Source: Torreya grandis (lineage: Eukaryota; Streptophyta; Pinopsida; Cupressales; Taxaceae). Taken from it: DNA of 64,000 nucleotides. Below, one piece after another: positions 11,103 to 22,380 of the stretch (position 1 is the first letter of the stretch; each line of letters begins with the position of its first letter). Below the pieces are notes generated by a model, which was not told where the DNA came from, did no database searches, and was given only the letters and a program-made list of their open reading frames with translations. Location of the stretch: assembly GCA_037957365.1 (NCBI GenBank), contig JARHVA010004226.1, positions 682,001-746,000 of the forward strand, given 5' to 3'. A program made the translations under genes and the position numbers.

Positions 11103-12484
11103 TTTTACCCCTTTTTATTATGTAACTTTGAATGAATATGATGTAAAATAAAAATACATTATAGGTCAAAGGTTAGGTTACCTTGAGTATGGGATGAGGT
11201 GTTTACTCTCAAATTAGGAGTTGATGAGGTAAAATAGAATCAAGTATGGGTTTGATAAGGTGGATGAAGGTGATGAAAAAGGTGGACATCATAAAGGTGG
11301 GTGATAGGTTGGGCACTAAAGTGCAAATAGGTGTACAAAGTGTTATAGCCAAGATTTTGCATTGACTAGGTTACCATAGTTGGTAATAATAAAGGTTATT
11401 AATAGAAGGACAAGTGACAAGTGGACCATATTTAGGCATGGAAATTGGGTACACTCATAAATACAAGTCTCCTAAGTGATGTCTATGTTTTAGTGGGTAT
11501 CCATAGTAGGAAGTGATCTTGCGGAGAATACAAACAGGTCAAGTGTCATGGGTATCCAAGGTAGGAAGTTCTCCCAGAAGATACAAGTGGGTTTTGGTAT
11601 GCATGAGGTGACATAAGGTAAAAAAGTGGTCAACATGGTAATGTTATTGCTATGGACAAAGGACCAGACAAAAATTATTACAAAATGTGTACTAATTAGG
11701 CTAAAATGAACTAATGGTGAGATGATAAGGTGGTCAGGGTAGGCAGAGAAGGTAGTCTCCATGGGTGGGTGATTGGATTTGGTTCTACTTTAATAGGCTA
11801 CTGATTGGAGGCATAAGGAAAAAGTTTAAGGCCCTAACCATTGATAGTCAGGTGTCCAAAGGGATGATCATTAGTGGTTAGGGTACAAACCCTAAAAATT
11901 TAGTGGTAAAAAGTGAAAGTTATTATCATTTTGATTCATTTTAACTTGTTGACTTGAAGCTCTAGCTTTTGGCATCTTGTGATTGAGAATAATGTTGATG
12001 GTGATTGCTAAGAGGTTGCTGAGTTGGATCGAGTGGACTTAGGGGACCAATGAGGATGTGTTGGGAGTCCATGGATTCCTCATTGATTATGGTCAAGGAA
12101 TGAGGTAGGGGAATCTATTTAAATTGGTTGATTAGTTTAGTTTTGCATATGTTGGTGCAATTGATTTGTTTGTTTTTTGTTAGGTTAGGGTTTAAGTTTT
12201 TTCCCTAGGTAGGTTTTAGGTGAATTTGGTAAAATTGGGTAGGTGATGTCCAAATTTATAAAGTTAGGGATGGTTAGCTTTTAGGTTTGGGTACCTATGA
12301 TTTTGGTATAAATATACAATGAGATGTGGGGTTTTAGGGACCATAGGAGATATGGTATTAATATTGATCTGGTTATATACTACTGGGCCTATGAGCACAT
12401 CTAGGTATTGAGGATAATAGGGTTGCCATGGGTGGGATACACTTGGATAAATTTCTTGATTGGTTTTATGTGATAGAGAGGTGA
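11103..12484 (+). other. Leader/interior of the L1-B element, no intact gene
   Basis: From 11103 to about 11236 it matches the start of the copy C interior (minus strand 19546-19412), including the GGTCAAAGGTTAGGTT stretch. After that the two diverge: copy C enters gag within 200 bases, whereas this one continues as G-rich, stop-laden sequence. I see no gag here. Confidence 0.5.
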
Positions 12485-12965
12485 CTTAATTTATTTAGGT
12501 ATAGAAGGAGGAACCCATGATATTGATTGGTTTAGGGGTACTTTAAGTGCACTGGTGATTGGAGACATCACTTGAAGACCATATGTTTAGTTTCTAATAT
12601 GGCCTAATTACAGGAGGTAGACATTCTACTTACATAGTTACAAGTGGATCCTTGATAGGAGGGATGGGGAGGTAGAGCTTATTCCCTTTTATAGGGTTCA
12701 TAGATAATTTGGCTTTGTATAAGGCATTCTAGGTGCATTTTCTAGGTATAGGTGGGAGGATGCAAAGATCTTTTTGCTTGAGTCATATTTTATGAGGATG
12801 TTGTTAGATCATGAGAAGTTGTTAGCCATGCCATTGATAGATGATGTTAGCTTTGCAGATGGGTATATGGCATGGTACCATGCTTTATATGAAGCTACAA
12901 ATTTTGGTGATGGTGATAGTGGTAGAAGGTTGATGGATGTGGACCCAGTTGGGAGAGGAGGCTAG
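12485..12965 (+). pseudogene. Possible plant-mobile-domain remnant
   Basis: Broken plus-strand frames give a segment resembling the plant mobile domain (PMD, aminotransferase-like) found in plant transposons and host genes. The key piece near 12686-12750 reads LIPFYRVHR, stop, FGFV, stop, GI. This fits the RVxRQFGxxQxIP signature of the family if both stops are former Gln codons. An open frame then carries on (WEDAKIFLLESYFMR and MAWYHALYEATNFGDGD). The earlier part (DIDWFRGTLSALVIGDI) is in a shifted frame. Role unknown; such domains ride in several plant transposons. The family call is tentative. Confidence 0.4.
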
Positions 12966-13450
12966 AGGGCGTAGGTACATGGGGCTAGCCCTATTGTATA
13001 GACATAAGTGGTGCTAGCCATGACACAAGCATAAGTGACAACATTATAAGGGTAGGTGGCTACATTATTGGGTCAACTATCCACTATATGGGTCAAAGGG
13101 ATGAAGCCAGAGCTACACTAGCCCAAGTCACCCAGGAGTGAGGTTATTTGAGATAGGCTGAAGGAGTAGCAATAACACCAATGAGGACCATTGATATGCA
13201 AAAGTACATAGCCACCATCCAAGAGTTATGATACTATGAGGCTATAGTATTCACTCACTATCTAGCAAAGCCTCGATGGGGTGAGTACAAAGCTAGGTTA
13301 GTAGGTGGTACAGGTGTAGTGACACCTAGTCAATGGGTTGCATCTATAGTTGGATAAATAAGTACCTTAGAATAGGTACCAGGAGGTAGTGATGCTATAG
13401 GGGCTAGTGGTAGTATTTCTTTAGGGGTATAGCCATGACATAGTTTGGAT
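12966..13450 (+). pseudogene. Degraded downstream part of the possible PMD gene
   Basis: With stops ignored, one plus-strand frame shows a polar stretch including ITPMRTIDMQKYIATIQEL near 13170-13230. It could be a helical or coiled-coil tail, as often follows plant mobile domains in transposons. No intact frame; weak support. Confidence 0.25.
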
Positions 13451-15039
13451 ATAGTTATATACTATTGTATATCATTTTGATTCTAACCTACAAGTCGAGG
13501 TGGCGAGATGTACATTTAAAGAGAGACATGTATATTTGTTGTATACATTATGATGTTATTTGACCATATATATATGTTCTTTATTTATTGCTCATACTCA
13601 TGGTCTATGATTTAATTTTATATTAATGCTTATGATGTGATGTTTATATTGATTATGGATTATGCTTATGTTATGGATGATAGACACTAATTTAGACTCA
13701 CCTACGTAGGCATGAGATGGATTTTATTCATGGGTATACTTTATGCCATGTATGTGTATGGTGATACATAAGACATGCTAAATTTTAATGAGTATATGCT
13801 TAAGTATTTGGATTTAGACATGTGATGAAAATGGTTGATTATTTTATTATTCATGGATGATATGGTGTTATTATTCATGTTAGGGTTATGATTATGGTTA
13901 TGCATTTTCTTATGACACATGTGTATATGCTTGTTGTTAATTTAATTTTAAGGTAAAACACATGAGGTAAGTTAATTAACAACACTAGATGGGAGAACAT
14001 AGAATATAATCAAGAGACAAATGTCATAATGAAAATAACTAGTCATGATAGGATAGGAAGAGGGCATGATGCTTCTCTTTGACAAGGACTAAAATAAAAC
14101 TGAATTTGGATTGGATTAATGAATGTAATCCCTTTGAATGCTTCACATTAGCATTCCTTAGTTGGTTAAAATAGGTGTCTGGATCACATAATGTTAAGTA
14201 AGCTTAAAATCCATTGATTATAGTGTATAAAGGGGGGATGGACAAAAATGGAACCTCTGTGTGAGACTAACATGCCTCTTCTATAGGTTTTTAAAGAGTC
14301 AGTATAAACAAGTCTATGTCATACATACAAAGTGTAGACTGATCAATGTAAGAAGTCTAATCATGAGAGCTGATTGTGGATTTCAATATTTAGTTTGCTT
14401 ATGAGAGCAAATTGTGGATTTCAAAATTATTGTGTTTTCACTTTTTTCTTGATAATGTGTCTTTTGATTATTTGCTTAGAAGGGTTTGGGAAGCTGATCG
14501 ATGAAGGAAGCTTCCAAGAAATTACTTACTTTGACAAATGCTTTACTCCACCATCCTTCGAGGGAGTGGTTTAAGTTTGTGTGTTTTTTTAATGCCTATG
14601 ATAGATATTCTTTAAGGGAGCATTCCACCTTAAGTTGAAAAATTTCAATTTTTTTTTCAACAACTGTCCTTCTAGGGAGAATTCTATGAATGCTTAGTAA
14701 TGACCCATGATTTCTATTGGTTTGGATTTTTATTTTTTCTTGACATAGACTTGTTTATATAGGCTTAAGGGTTCACCTTTATAAAGGTAAAACTAAAAGT
14801 GCAAGAAGGTTGAGTAGGTGTAAAGAGCTTTAGGTGATAATGATAATGGGAATCCATCCTAGGAAAGGGGCATAAATTACAATGAGAATCATGCCATTGG
14901 TAGAGCCATGGTACCCTTTGTTCAATATTAGGCTATGACTATGATAGATAATCACATGATTCAATTTTAATCAATTTCCCCTAAAATAGGGAGATGAATG
15001 TGATTGAAATCAAGGGATGACCTTAAGTTAAAGCAAAAG
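13451..15039. other. No gene seen; junction of two converging elements
   Basis: The plus-strand L1-B element and the minus-strand L1-C element meet somewhere here. An expected 3' LTR for either is not visible. Around 14370-14420 a short phrase repeats (GAGAGCTGATTGTGGATTTC, then GAGAGCAAATTGTGGATTTC). Sequence below 15040 on the minus strand would be the 3' interior of the L1-C element. Confidence 0.4.
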
Positions 15040-15718
15040 GTGAACTTGATCCTTCTTAACAAAAGAAAGAACACATATGCAAAGCATTGAGGGTCTTAAG
15101 TTCTAGGTTTCCCTCAAAAGAGGATAGCTGATAAGCTCTTGATCCATACTTATGGGTAATGATATAAGGTCCAAGCCAATTGAAAGCAAGCTTGCCCCAC
15201 TTACTTTTCTCTATATTGGTGACATGTTGATTTTCCTTTAGGATGATGTCTTTGATATTGAATTATCACACTCTAAGGTGTTTTTTATAAGCACTTTTGA
15301 TGCACTCTTGATAGACATGAAGATGGATAAGGGCTGCTAAGCAAAACTCATCAAGTAGTTCAAGATGGGAAAGAGGAAGTAGTAGATGGTCGAAGCTAGA
15401 GGTGTTTATTTGAGGTGAAAAAGAGGTAGTAGAAGCATCAAGTGGTTTGTCAAGTCCCCCATAGATGAAATGTGTTTGACAGTGTGAAGGTCCAAAGAGA
15501 ATAATGGATCTTATATTGGGGTCATATCTAGGTTGGTGGTCAAGTTTCCCATACTCTTGGGGAGTAGGGAAAGCATCAAGGGTGAGGAGGCAATATTTCC
15601 CTAGTGAAAGATGTTGGAATGTGGATTCTAAGTGGTCTAAGGTGGGGATATGATCAGAGGGGATGGATAAGCTAGTTGATGCCTCATTGGTAGAAGAAGG
15701 TATGACTCCCTCTTTCAT
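15040..15718 (-). pseudogene. pol: Protease linker joined to integrase C-terminus (L1-C element)
   Basis: A 150-residue open frame (15718-15266), continued past one stop to about 15050. Its first two thirds look like the variable Ser/Pro-rich linker that follows protease in Tat-like elements. The last part is integrase C-terminus: AALIHLHVYQECIKSAYKKH, then KWGKLAFNWLGPYII, THKYGSRAYQLSSFEGN and the closing NALHMCSFF, matching the GPYIV-type end of gypsy integrases. RT, RNase H and the integrase core are missing, yet the frame crosses the junction without a break. This suggests an in-frame internal deletion and a non-autonomous derivative. The tail match is convincing; the linker assignment is inferred. 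Confidence 0.7.
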
Positions 15719-15779
15719 GGTTGAGGTCTTGCCATTGGATGATGAAGGTATGCTAGATGGAGGTAGGAGGACATAATTA

Positions 15780-16180
15780 GGTTAGTTACATGTCAATAAG
15801 GGACTTGGGTCAGCTTGGATGGTGATGACCTAACCTTTGTGATTGAATTTCATTCAATGGTGAAGGGTAGAAGGGATATAAACCATGGAGTGAATCCAAG
15901 GTCAGCCTAGTAAAACATTGTATTAGAATTTTCCTTCCATTACATAGAAGAGTTTGGGGAGTGTGCAAGGTCCTACATGGATATGAAGGATAATAGTTCC
16001 CAGGGTAGTGGTCATGGTGTCATTAAAGGATCAAAGGATGGTTGAGGTTTTGGACATGACATTATTTATCAGGTTGAGTTGGTTATAGGCATGGGAGGAG
16101 TTGATATTAATACTATCTCCCCCATCAATCATGACCTATTTGATATGGGTTTGGTTGATGTAAGTAGTAATAAAGAGAGG
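15780..16180 (-). pseudogene. pol: Gypsy aspartic protease remnant (L1-C element)
   Basis: Protease cuts the Gag-Pol polyprotein. On the minus strand the active-site region reads VMIDGGDSININ (near 16130), then VGPCTLPKLFYVMEGKF, then YNVLLG, stop, PWIHSM (near 15900), then YIPSTLHH and VITIQADPS. The order and the LLGRPWIH/PSTLH signature match Tat/Ogre-type proteases. The Arg of LLGRPW is a TGA here (CGA to TGA), and other stops are TAA or TAG where Gln is expected. The frame is dead. Confidence 0.8.
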
Positions 16181-16734
16181 GGGATCTGGGTCATCAAGAT
16201 GGATAAAAGGTATTTTTTAATCCTTGAAGGTGACAATGTTAGAAATTTAGAGAGTGGCAATAAAGGCAATCAAAGGTTGAGGGTCTTCAGGTTGGACCTC
16301 TACCAATTGTAATGCCTCAATCATTGCTTAACGATGATGAGGTGAAGTAGTAATCAACTCATATAAGCTCATATTTACTAGGGTTTGGTGAAGTTATTTG
16401 AGCACCACTCTCCTGATTGATTCATAGATGTTGGATTGGGAGGTGCCCAAGATAGAAACTTTGGGTTTGGCTAAAGGTGAAAGCACTTTATTTTGGTTTA
16501 GTTGAGAGGTGGAAAATGGGTATGCCCATGGAATAGACACTTTGGTCTTCCCCTTCTCCTTTTGTTGAGTGTGTGATCATGTGACCAAATAAATAGTATG
16601 GATAGAGGGAAGTGTTGGGGTAGGAGATGGGTTTGGTTTCTCATCACTCTAAAGAGAGAGTGGGGAAGTACAAAAACATTGGGTAGTGGTTATTGGTTGT
16701 AATATTGGTAATGGGCTTGTGGGAGGTTATTCTT

Positions 16735-18340
16735 TTAATATATCATCCTTATCATAGAGTTTATGGATAATGGTTTGGAGAGCCTTGTAGTTATCTATGT
16801 CATGACCCGATGTCTTATGATAGGAGCACATGTGGTGGTTATTATACTAGATAGGATTTGAATCGAGAGGGTTGAATGGTCTAATGAGAGGTAAGGCCAA
16901 TCAAAATGGTTGTAATAACCTTTGGAAGATGATTGAGTAAGGTTCAACTAAATGTGGAGAGGTTTTAGAGGTTTTGGTCTTGGTTGGTAAGGTGGAAGTC
17001 CTTTTGGGAGAAGGTTTGGTGATGAAAGGTTTGAGTAAGGTGCATTTGGTTGGTGGTTTTGGTTTTGTTAAGGAGAAGGTTGATAAAATAGAGGTGTGAG
17101 GTTTTAAGGTAGGTAGCTTAGTCATTGCTGGTTCAATGAAGATAGGTGTGTCAAAAAGCAAGTGTGCCAATATAACTAGAAATGGTGGTTGGGACAATCA
17201 AATTCCTAATAAAAGTGGAGCGATGAGGCCCCAAGATAGAGGGAAAGGTTGAGGGAGGTAGGAGTTTGGCCCTCTGGCATTTTTCTATCTTCACTTCCTT
17301 GGTCAATTTGATTTTGTGGTTGGTTGTTGGGTTTGATGATGTAAGCTCCAATTTCATAGATGGGTGATTAAGGATCTGTGTAGGGAAGGTGCCAACATTT
17401 TTGGTTGGTTTGGTTGGAAAAGGTGATTTGGTTATTTGGATTTTAGGTTCTTTAGATGGTTGAGAAATTATTGAGTTGGTAGAGGTTTTTATTAGTTTGG
17501 TTGGTAAGATAGGGGTTTGGATAATAAGAGTGGTGGGTTAATTTACTAAAGGTGTGGTTGGAGGTTCCTCCTTGGTGATATAAGGTAGCCCTAATTTATA
17601 CCAAAAGGTGGCTTGATCTATGCCAATTTTGGAGAGAAATTCTAATTTCTACACTAACCTAGAGAATGGTTTATAGGTTGGTTTTATTCCTTGGATAGTG
17701 AACTTGAAAAATTAACCCATAGGTTGAGATAGAGGGATGGTAGCCTAATCCTTTTCCTCAATCATAGGATGCAAGGTTTGAATGGGTGACTCCTCTATGG
17801 TAGGTTCAAACATGGGGGCTTCTTCTTCAATAATGATCTCTAAAGGGGTAGTAAATTACTTGGTGGTTGAGAGAAAACGTAAAATGGGTGCTTGTTCCAG
17901 TATGTCAGTAGGAGGGGTTGATGGCTCCACTACCTCAATAAGTGGAAGAGGAGAAAGGGGTGATTCCTTGGTTTGGGTCTCTAAAGGAAGAGAAGGTAAC
18001 TCTACTAGTTGAGTAGATGGAGAGGGTGAATAACATATAGATTGGGTGGTAGGTTCTTCAACAATGATTGTGTTAAGAACCATATTGATAGTATGGGCAT
18101 CATGAGAACACTCAACCTTGTTTCTCTCATTTTTAGTAGGTGCATGATTAGGGAAAGGTTGCCTAAATATGTTAAGGGTTTGGTTTTGAGGTGCATTGGG
18201 GTTATCTAACAAAATCTACCCCTTGTTAATGAGAGATTGGACAACATTCTTGAAGGTATTACACCTACTAACATCATACCCAACTACTCGATGAAAAGTG
18301 TATAGATCATTTTCATTATACCAAATAGGTATAGGACAAG
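16735..18340 (-). pseudogene. gag: Gag C-terminal region with two nucleocapsid-like motifs (L1-C)
   Basis: Reading minus, the first nucleocapsid-like motif is at 18316-18219 (YTFHRVVGYDVSRCNTFKN, then LINKG). After a Pro/Ser/Thr-rich stretch comes EPYSIIFQRLLQPF (near 16910) and the second motif at 16843-16745 (MCSYHKTSGHDIDN, then HKLYDKD). Both resemble the CxxHxxxGHxTxxC, hydrophobic, LI[DN]xG pattern that ends Gag in plant Tat-like elements. The FQRL signature normally precedes the second one. Open pieces of 98, 68, 118 and 63 residues remain, with frame changes between them. These motifs normally bind element RNA. Confidence 0.7.
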
Positions 18341-18689
18341 AAGAATTAAATTGCTAAGGTGGTTTGATAGGAGGAAGTTGGATGATGTTGGCCTTCAATA
18401 ACTTCTCTAGGATTGAAGCATAAGATTCTCCAAGTGGAGTAAATTTCTATGGGTGTTCCAATTTTAGTTTCTCATGTTTTGATTTGAGGAGATAGAGGAA
18501 TTTGGTTGGTTGATAGATGGTGGAAAAGTGGATTTAAGGACAACTACATTCACAGTTTGCTTGATTTTAGTCTTGATATTAGTTTGGTTACTTGGTTTAG
18601 AGGAAGAGGCCTCATTGGTTTTGTAGGTAGAGTTATTATTTTTTAGTTTTATCTTTCTTTCATCGATGGCTATATTTTATAGCTTACAC
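18341..18689 (-). pseudogene. gag: Gag middle region, degraded (L1-C)
   Basis: Minus-strand stretch between the capsid-like part and the first nucleocapsid-like motif. It contains fragments with many stops and no firm motif. Position alone assigns it to gag. Confidence 0.4.
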
Positions 18690-19396
18690 ACCATGGTAAA
18701 ATCCTAATAAAAGGTTTGGAATATTTGAACATGCAATGTATAAGAGATATGCTTGGCACATGCCCAAACAAAAATTTCTATCAATTTGGGTTGGGGCAAG
18801 GAAAAGGAGAGTTGATTGATTAGGTTCCTCAAATGAGCTAAAAAACTAGTAATAGATTTATCATCAAATTGATGACTACAATAGAGGTCAATGATGAAAA
18901 TCTTGTTGGAGATATTTATCAAAAAGTGATCCAAGAAATTTTGGGCCAGTTGTGTGAAAGAGAACAAAGAATTTTTGGTTATGACACTATACCAATCCAA
19001 TGATAAACTAAATAAGGACATGGGGAAGGTATGAAGAAGGAGGGCATCATCATTGGTAATCAAAGAAAATGCATGCCTAAATTCCCTAAGGTGTTTTTGG
19101 GGATCCTCCTTACTATAAAACTTGGAGAACTTGGGGAACTTCCACTAAGGAGGATATGGTCTGATAAAGATATATGGGTGGATGGGTTCATTACAGATCT
19201 GATCATATGATAAGATGTTATGAGTTATAAAAATGGATGAATCTAAGGTAGTAATTTTATCCATGAGCATCTTCATTAGGTATACTTAGGCTTGTGCACC
19301 TGAAAGGTTGTAAGGTGAAAACTGTTGTGGTGGTTGGGTGACATACGGATAATTGGTAGGAGGTTGAGGAGCTGTCACATGTTGGTATATGGGCAT
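18690..19396 (-). pseudogene. gag: Ty3/gypsy gag capsid remnant (L1-C element)
   Basis: Gag forms the virus-like particle that packages element RNA. A start at 19396 gives MPIYQHVTAPQPPTNYPYV, a Pro/Gln-rich N-terminus. The diagnostic capsid motif follows: WKFPKFSKFYSKEDPQKHL near 19130. Then comes a 119-residue open stretch (19063-18704) with DALLLHTFPMSLFSLSLDWY, LAQNFLDHFLINI and SITSFLAHLRNLINQL. The pattern KF..y.g..dP..HL, then F..sL...a..Wy, is standard for plant gypsy gag. Stops after GAQA and before WKFPK break it. It lies about 150 bases inside LTR copy C. Confidence 0.85.
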
Positions 19397-19546
19397 TAGT
19401 TATTGGTTTTTCTATTTTACCTCATAAACTCTTAGTTTGAGGGGGAACACCTCCTCCCATATGTAGCTCAACTTGACCTTTGACCTATAATCTATTTTTG
19501 TTTTGTATCTCATTGATTTAAAGTCACATAACAAAAAATGGCAAAA

Positions 19547-20698
19547 TATAGACACTAGAAATCTGCACACTATGATTCTGAATGTTGAGACACCCCTGTA
19601 CCACCTTACGACCCCCTTGGGACCAATTTGACCCTTTGAAATTTAACCAAGACTATCCATGGTTAGTTTAAGTGATTGAATTAACCTATATTTTTACCCA
19701 CTTTGTACCTTTTCCCTTAATTGCTAACGATTAGGATGACCATCAACAATCAGGGTCTATCAACCTAACCACTAACATGCAAGCACCCACCTTTATTTTC
19801 TAAAAATAACACATCTAAATCTATGTGAAATATATTGTATGCATGAGTTAAAATTAGAAATACTAGTTAAAATCTTGCTGCACCTTTCCTTCCTTGCCTA
19901 TAAGAATAGAGGAGCAAGAAGGTGAAGATGATCTATAATTATTGTCAAAATCTTGTGCATCTAGAGTTTCTTTTTTACAGGTCAATCATCATCAACCCAA
20001 CATTAACCCATGTCTTAAAATCTAACTCTGTGATCTCATAAATTTGAAATTTATTACCTATAACCTATACATAGTAACCATTGATAGTTATCTCAACCAT
20101 CGATGGTCTATCCAATCGTCAACAGTCACCTTGACCATTGATGGTCACCTTAACTGTTGATGGTCACACCAACTAATGATGGTAACTATGGTAGGAAATA
20201 ACAAGTTATTTTCACCCTCTTACCCTAAACCAAATCCAATTTTTTGTCTCTACATGTTCATATATCTTTGCCTAATTCTTTGAAGCACACTTGACCCATC
20301 TAGCACTAGTATTGACTTGTTTATTGCTATATTAGTTATTTCTAGTCTATTTCTTTAGAAAGCATTTCTTATGTTCAAATTTAGTACCTTTTGATTATTA
20401 ATGCAAGTAATTTATCATTCTATTTATAAAAATAATTTTTTAAAAATTGTGGATTGATATCCTCTAAGGAAGCTCTTGCTTTTGAGACCTAGCTAGTACT
20501 AGGCAATCTACTCATCTATCTATCTAACAAACATATCTTATTAGTGCTATCTTATTTGTAGGTCATCTTCCCAAGCCAAAGAGGAATTATTCACAATAAT
20601 CTAATTCAATTCATGCACAACCAAACATGTTTTTCAACCATACCCATATTTAGTTTCTTCTTCTTTTCTCAAAATATATGTTGAAATTCATTGAAACA
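19547..20698 (-). repeat. L1 LTR copy C, 5' LTR of a minus-strand gypsy element
   Basis: On the minus strand it starts TGTTTCAATGAATTTC (20698) and ends GTGTCTATA (19547). It is collinear with copies A and B over its length, and gypsy gag follows immediately, which fixes its role as 5' LTR. No 3' partner in the same orientation is visible downstream (below 15 kb). The 19-bp-period dyad array at 20077-20183 is the best preserved in the family. Confidence 0.85.
20077..20183. repeat. 19-bp-period dyad array in L1 copy C
   Basis: Six 12-bp units start at 20077, 20096, 20115, 20134, 20153 and 20172, exactly 19 apart. The second is the perfect palindrome ACCATCGATGGT; the others differ mainly by single transitions. 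Two further units lie at 19720 and 19739. Confidence 0.85.
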
Positions 20699-20989
20699 TT
20701 CTAGATAATTAGAAGAAGGGTGTTATCTAGAAATAGTAACCTGTGTAAATGGAGTTGAAATATAATTATGCAAACTCAATGTGGTATTACTAGAGAGAGG
20801 ATTTTAACCCTATAATGATGCATCTTATATAATGAGGAGCATGAAATGGTTCATGTGGTTTAATAATAATAGTGGCAATATGGGTTGTATAAGTGCATGT
20901 CATGGTATTGTTATAGTCATAAGGCATGTTTTTTAACCCACATTATTAGTATGGGCATTAGGATCATGATTATTGTCATGATAATTATG
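20699..20989 (-). other. 3' end of the family-D gag interior, degraded
   Basis: Minus-strand sequence between the nucleocapsid-like remnant of the next element and the start of LTR copy C. It has Asn/His-rich broken frames and no intact motif. The L1-C element probably inserted into, or truncated, the family-D element here. Confidence 0.35.
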
Positions 20990-21275
20990 ATTTTTCCCCT
21001 AATTTTGGTTCTGATTCTACCTTTATCCTTGGTTTTGATTGTTCTTTAGTAGTGGTTAATTATGTTGAGGAAAGGGGTCCTTGTAGATTTTCATATACTA
21101 ATTTGTGTCTTGATTAGGGGCCATTTTAGTCTCAAATTTTCCACTGTCAATGAGATATTAAATAATATGTCACAATTGGATTCAATGATAAGCACTGTGA
21201 CCAATAACATGATGAAAGTTATACCATTCATTCTCTTCATACCAATCTAGTTTTAGTTGGTCTTGAGGAAATGAC
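20990..21275 (-). pseudogene. gag: Gypsy gag nucleocapsid-like remnant (family D element)
   Basis: The minus-strand frame reads NEWYNFHHVIGHSAYH near 21240, then HII, stop, YLIDSGKFETKMAPNQDT and IYKDPFPQHN. This is the His/Cys nucleocapsid-like motif followed by LIDSGK and the PFPxHN box typical of plant Tat-like Gag. The expected Cys after YH is a TGA stop. It lies downstream of the capsid remnant at 21585-22105. Confidence 0.7.
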
Positions 21276-21584
21276 CTTGGTACTAGCCATACAATCAGGT
21301 TAGCTGCTATGAGATTTTGGAAACACTATTTTAATTAGTTCTCCTAATTTGATAAATACCCTAAAACTATCATGATTTTTCCTTTATGGAGGTTGTCTCT
21401 ACAAATTAGGTGGTGGTTAGGGGGAGCTAATTATATATTTGGGGATAGTGGAGCCTACACTATTTGTACGTGCCTTATTTCAATCACCCCATTTCCAACC
21501 ATATCCTTGTTCTTGTTAAAACCATTAATCTTATCTTGCATAACTATCTACCTAGAAGATGGAGTCTAATTTGATGTTTGACCC

Positions 21585-22105
21585 TATGGAAATTTTTTAA
21601 CAAGGCCCTTGGAAATAAGAGCCTTCTCAATCTATACACCCTTATCTATGATCTCCTAAAAAAAAATAGCATAAGTTAGACATAGATTGTTCACAACCTC
21701 AAGATTTAAATTTTGTACAAATATATCTACCAACTATTTGTCTAGAAAATTATGTTGAAAATGACCTGCTAATGCTCTACATCTTTGTAAATATGCAATA
21801 AAGCTTTCTCCATCACATTTTTTGGCTTTGCACAAGTCAACAACAATCATTTCATGTTCTATGTTGTATGAGAAATGGTTGAATTTTTTTTTAGATAAGT
21901 CATTCTAATTCATAATTTATCCTTTGGGAAATTTAAGTAGCTAATATAAAGCTTGTCATGCTAGAATTCGTTGAAACAATCAAAGTAGGAACATGTTACT
22001 GTAAACAACCTCTTAGCATAATATGAAAAATGCATATCTATGTTCATGTGGGTCACCTTTTCCTTTGTATTTATCAAATTTGGGTGCCTTGAAATGACAC
22101 ATAAA
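21585..22105 (-). pseudogene. gag: Ty3/gypsy gag capsid remnant (family D element)
   Basis: On the minus strand KAPKFDKYKGKGDPHEH (near 22090) opens the capsid motif, followed by FQRILA and ALY, stop, LLKFPKG (the usual Trp position is a stop). NDLSKKKFNHFSYNIEHEM, DGESFIAYLQR and EIIDKGV complete the normal gag order. About eight stops lie in this frame, several at expected Gln or Trp positions. An Asn-rich repeat region precedes it at 22255-22380 and a D-family LTR lies further upstream at 25.6-26.6 kb. Confidence 0.82.
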
Positions 22106-22254
22106 GGGGACTTGGATAATGCTTAAATCAAATGGATATGGACATATCTCATCAAATTTTTACTTTTTGATCCTGTTTCTAGTCTCCAAATGTGACAATC
22201 TCCTTCATTAAGTTCCACTCTTGCATGTTTGGTACATTAATGGGTGGAACATAG

Positions 22255-22380
22255 TTCTGTTGGGGTATAATGTGCCCTTGTTGCTACTATTGTTAGGGTG
22301 GAATGTGCCCTTATTATTATTTTTGGGTTGGAATGTGCCCCTATTATTGTAATTATTGGGGTGGAATGTGCCCCTATTGT
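22255..22380 (-). repeat. Tandem 30-33 bp repeat encoding Asn-rich peptide units
   Basis: Four units share GGTGGAATGTGCCC or close variants, at about 22262, 22297, 22326 and 22360. On the minus strand they encode repeats of the type NNxNNRGTFxP just upstream of the gag capsid motif, so they belong to the gag N-terminal region. Confidence 0.7.

Noticed and set aside
20077..20183. Telomere- or centromere-type satellite
   Set aside because: Only six 19-bp units are present and they are confined to LTR copies, so this is an LTR-internal array.
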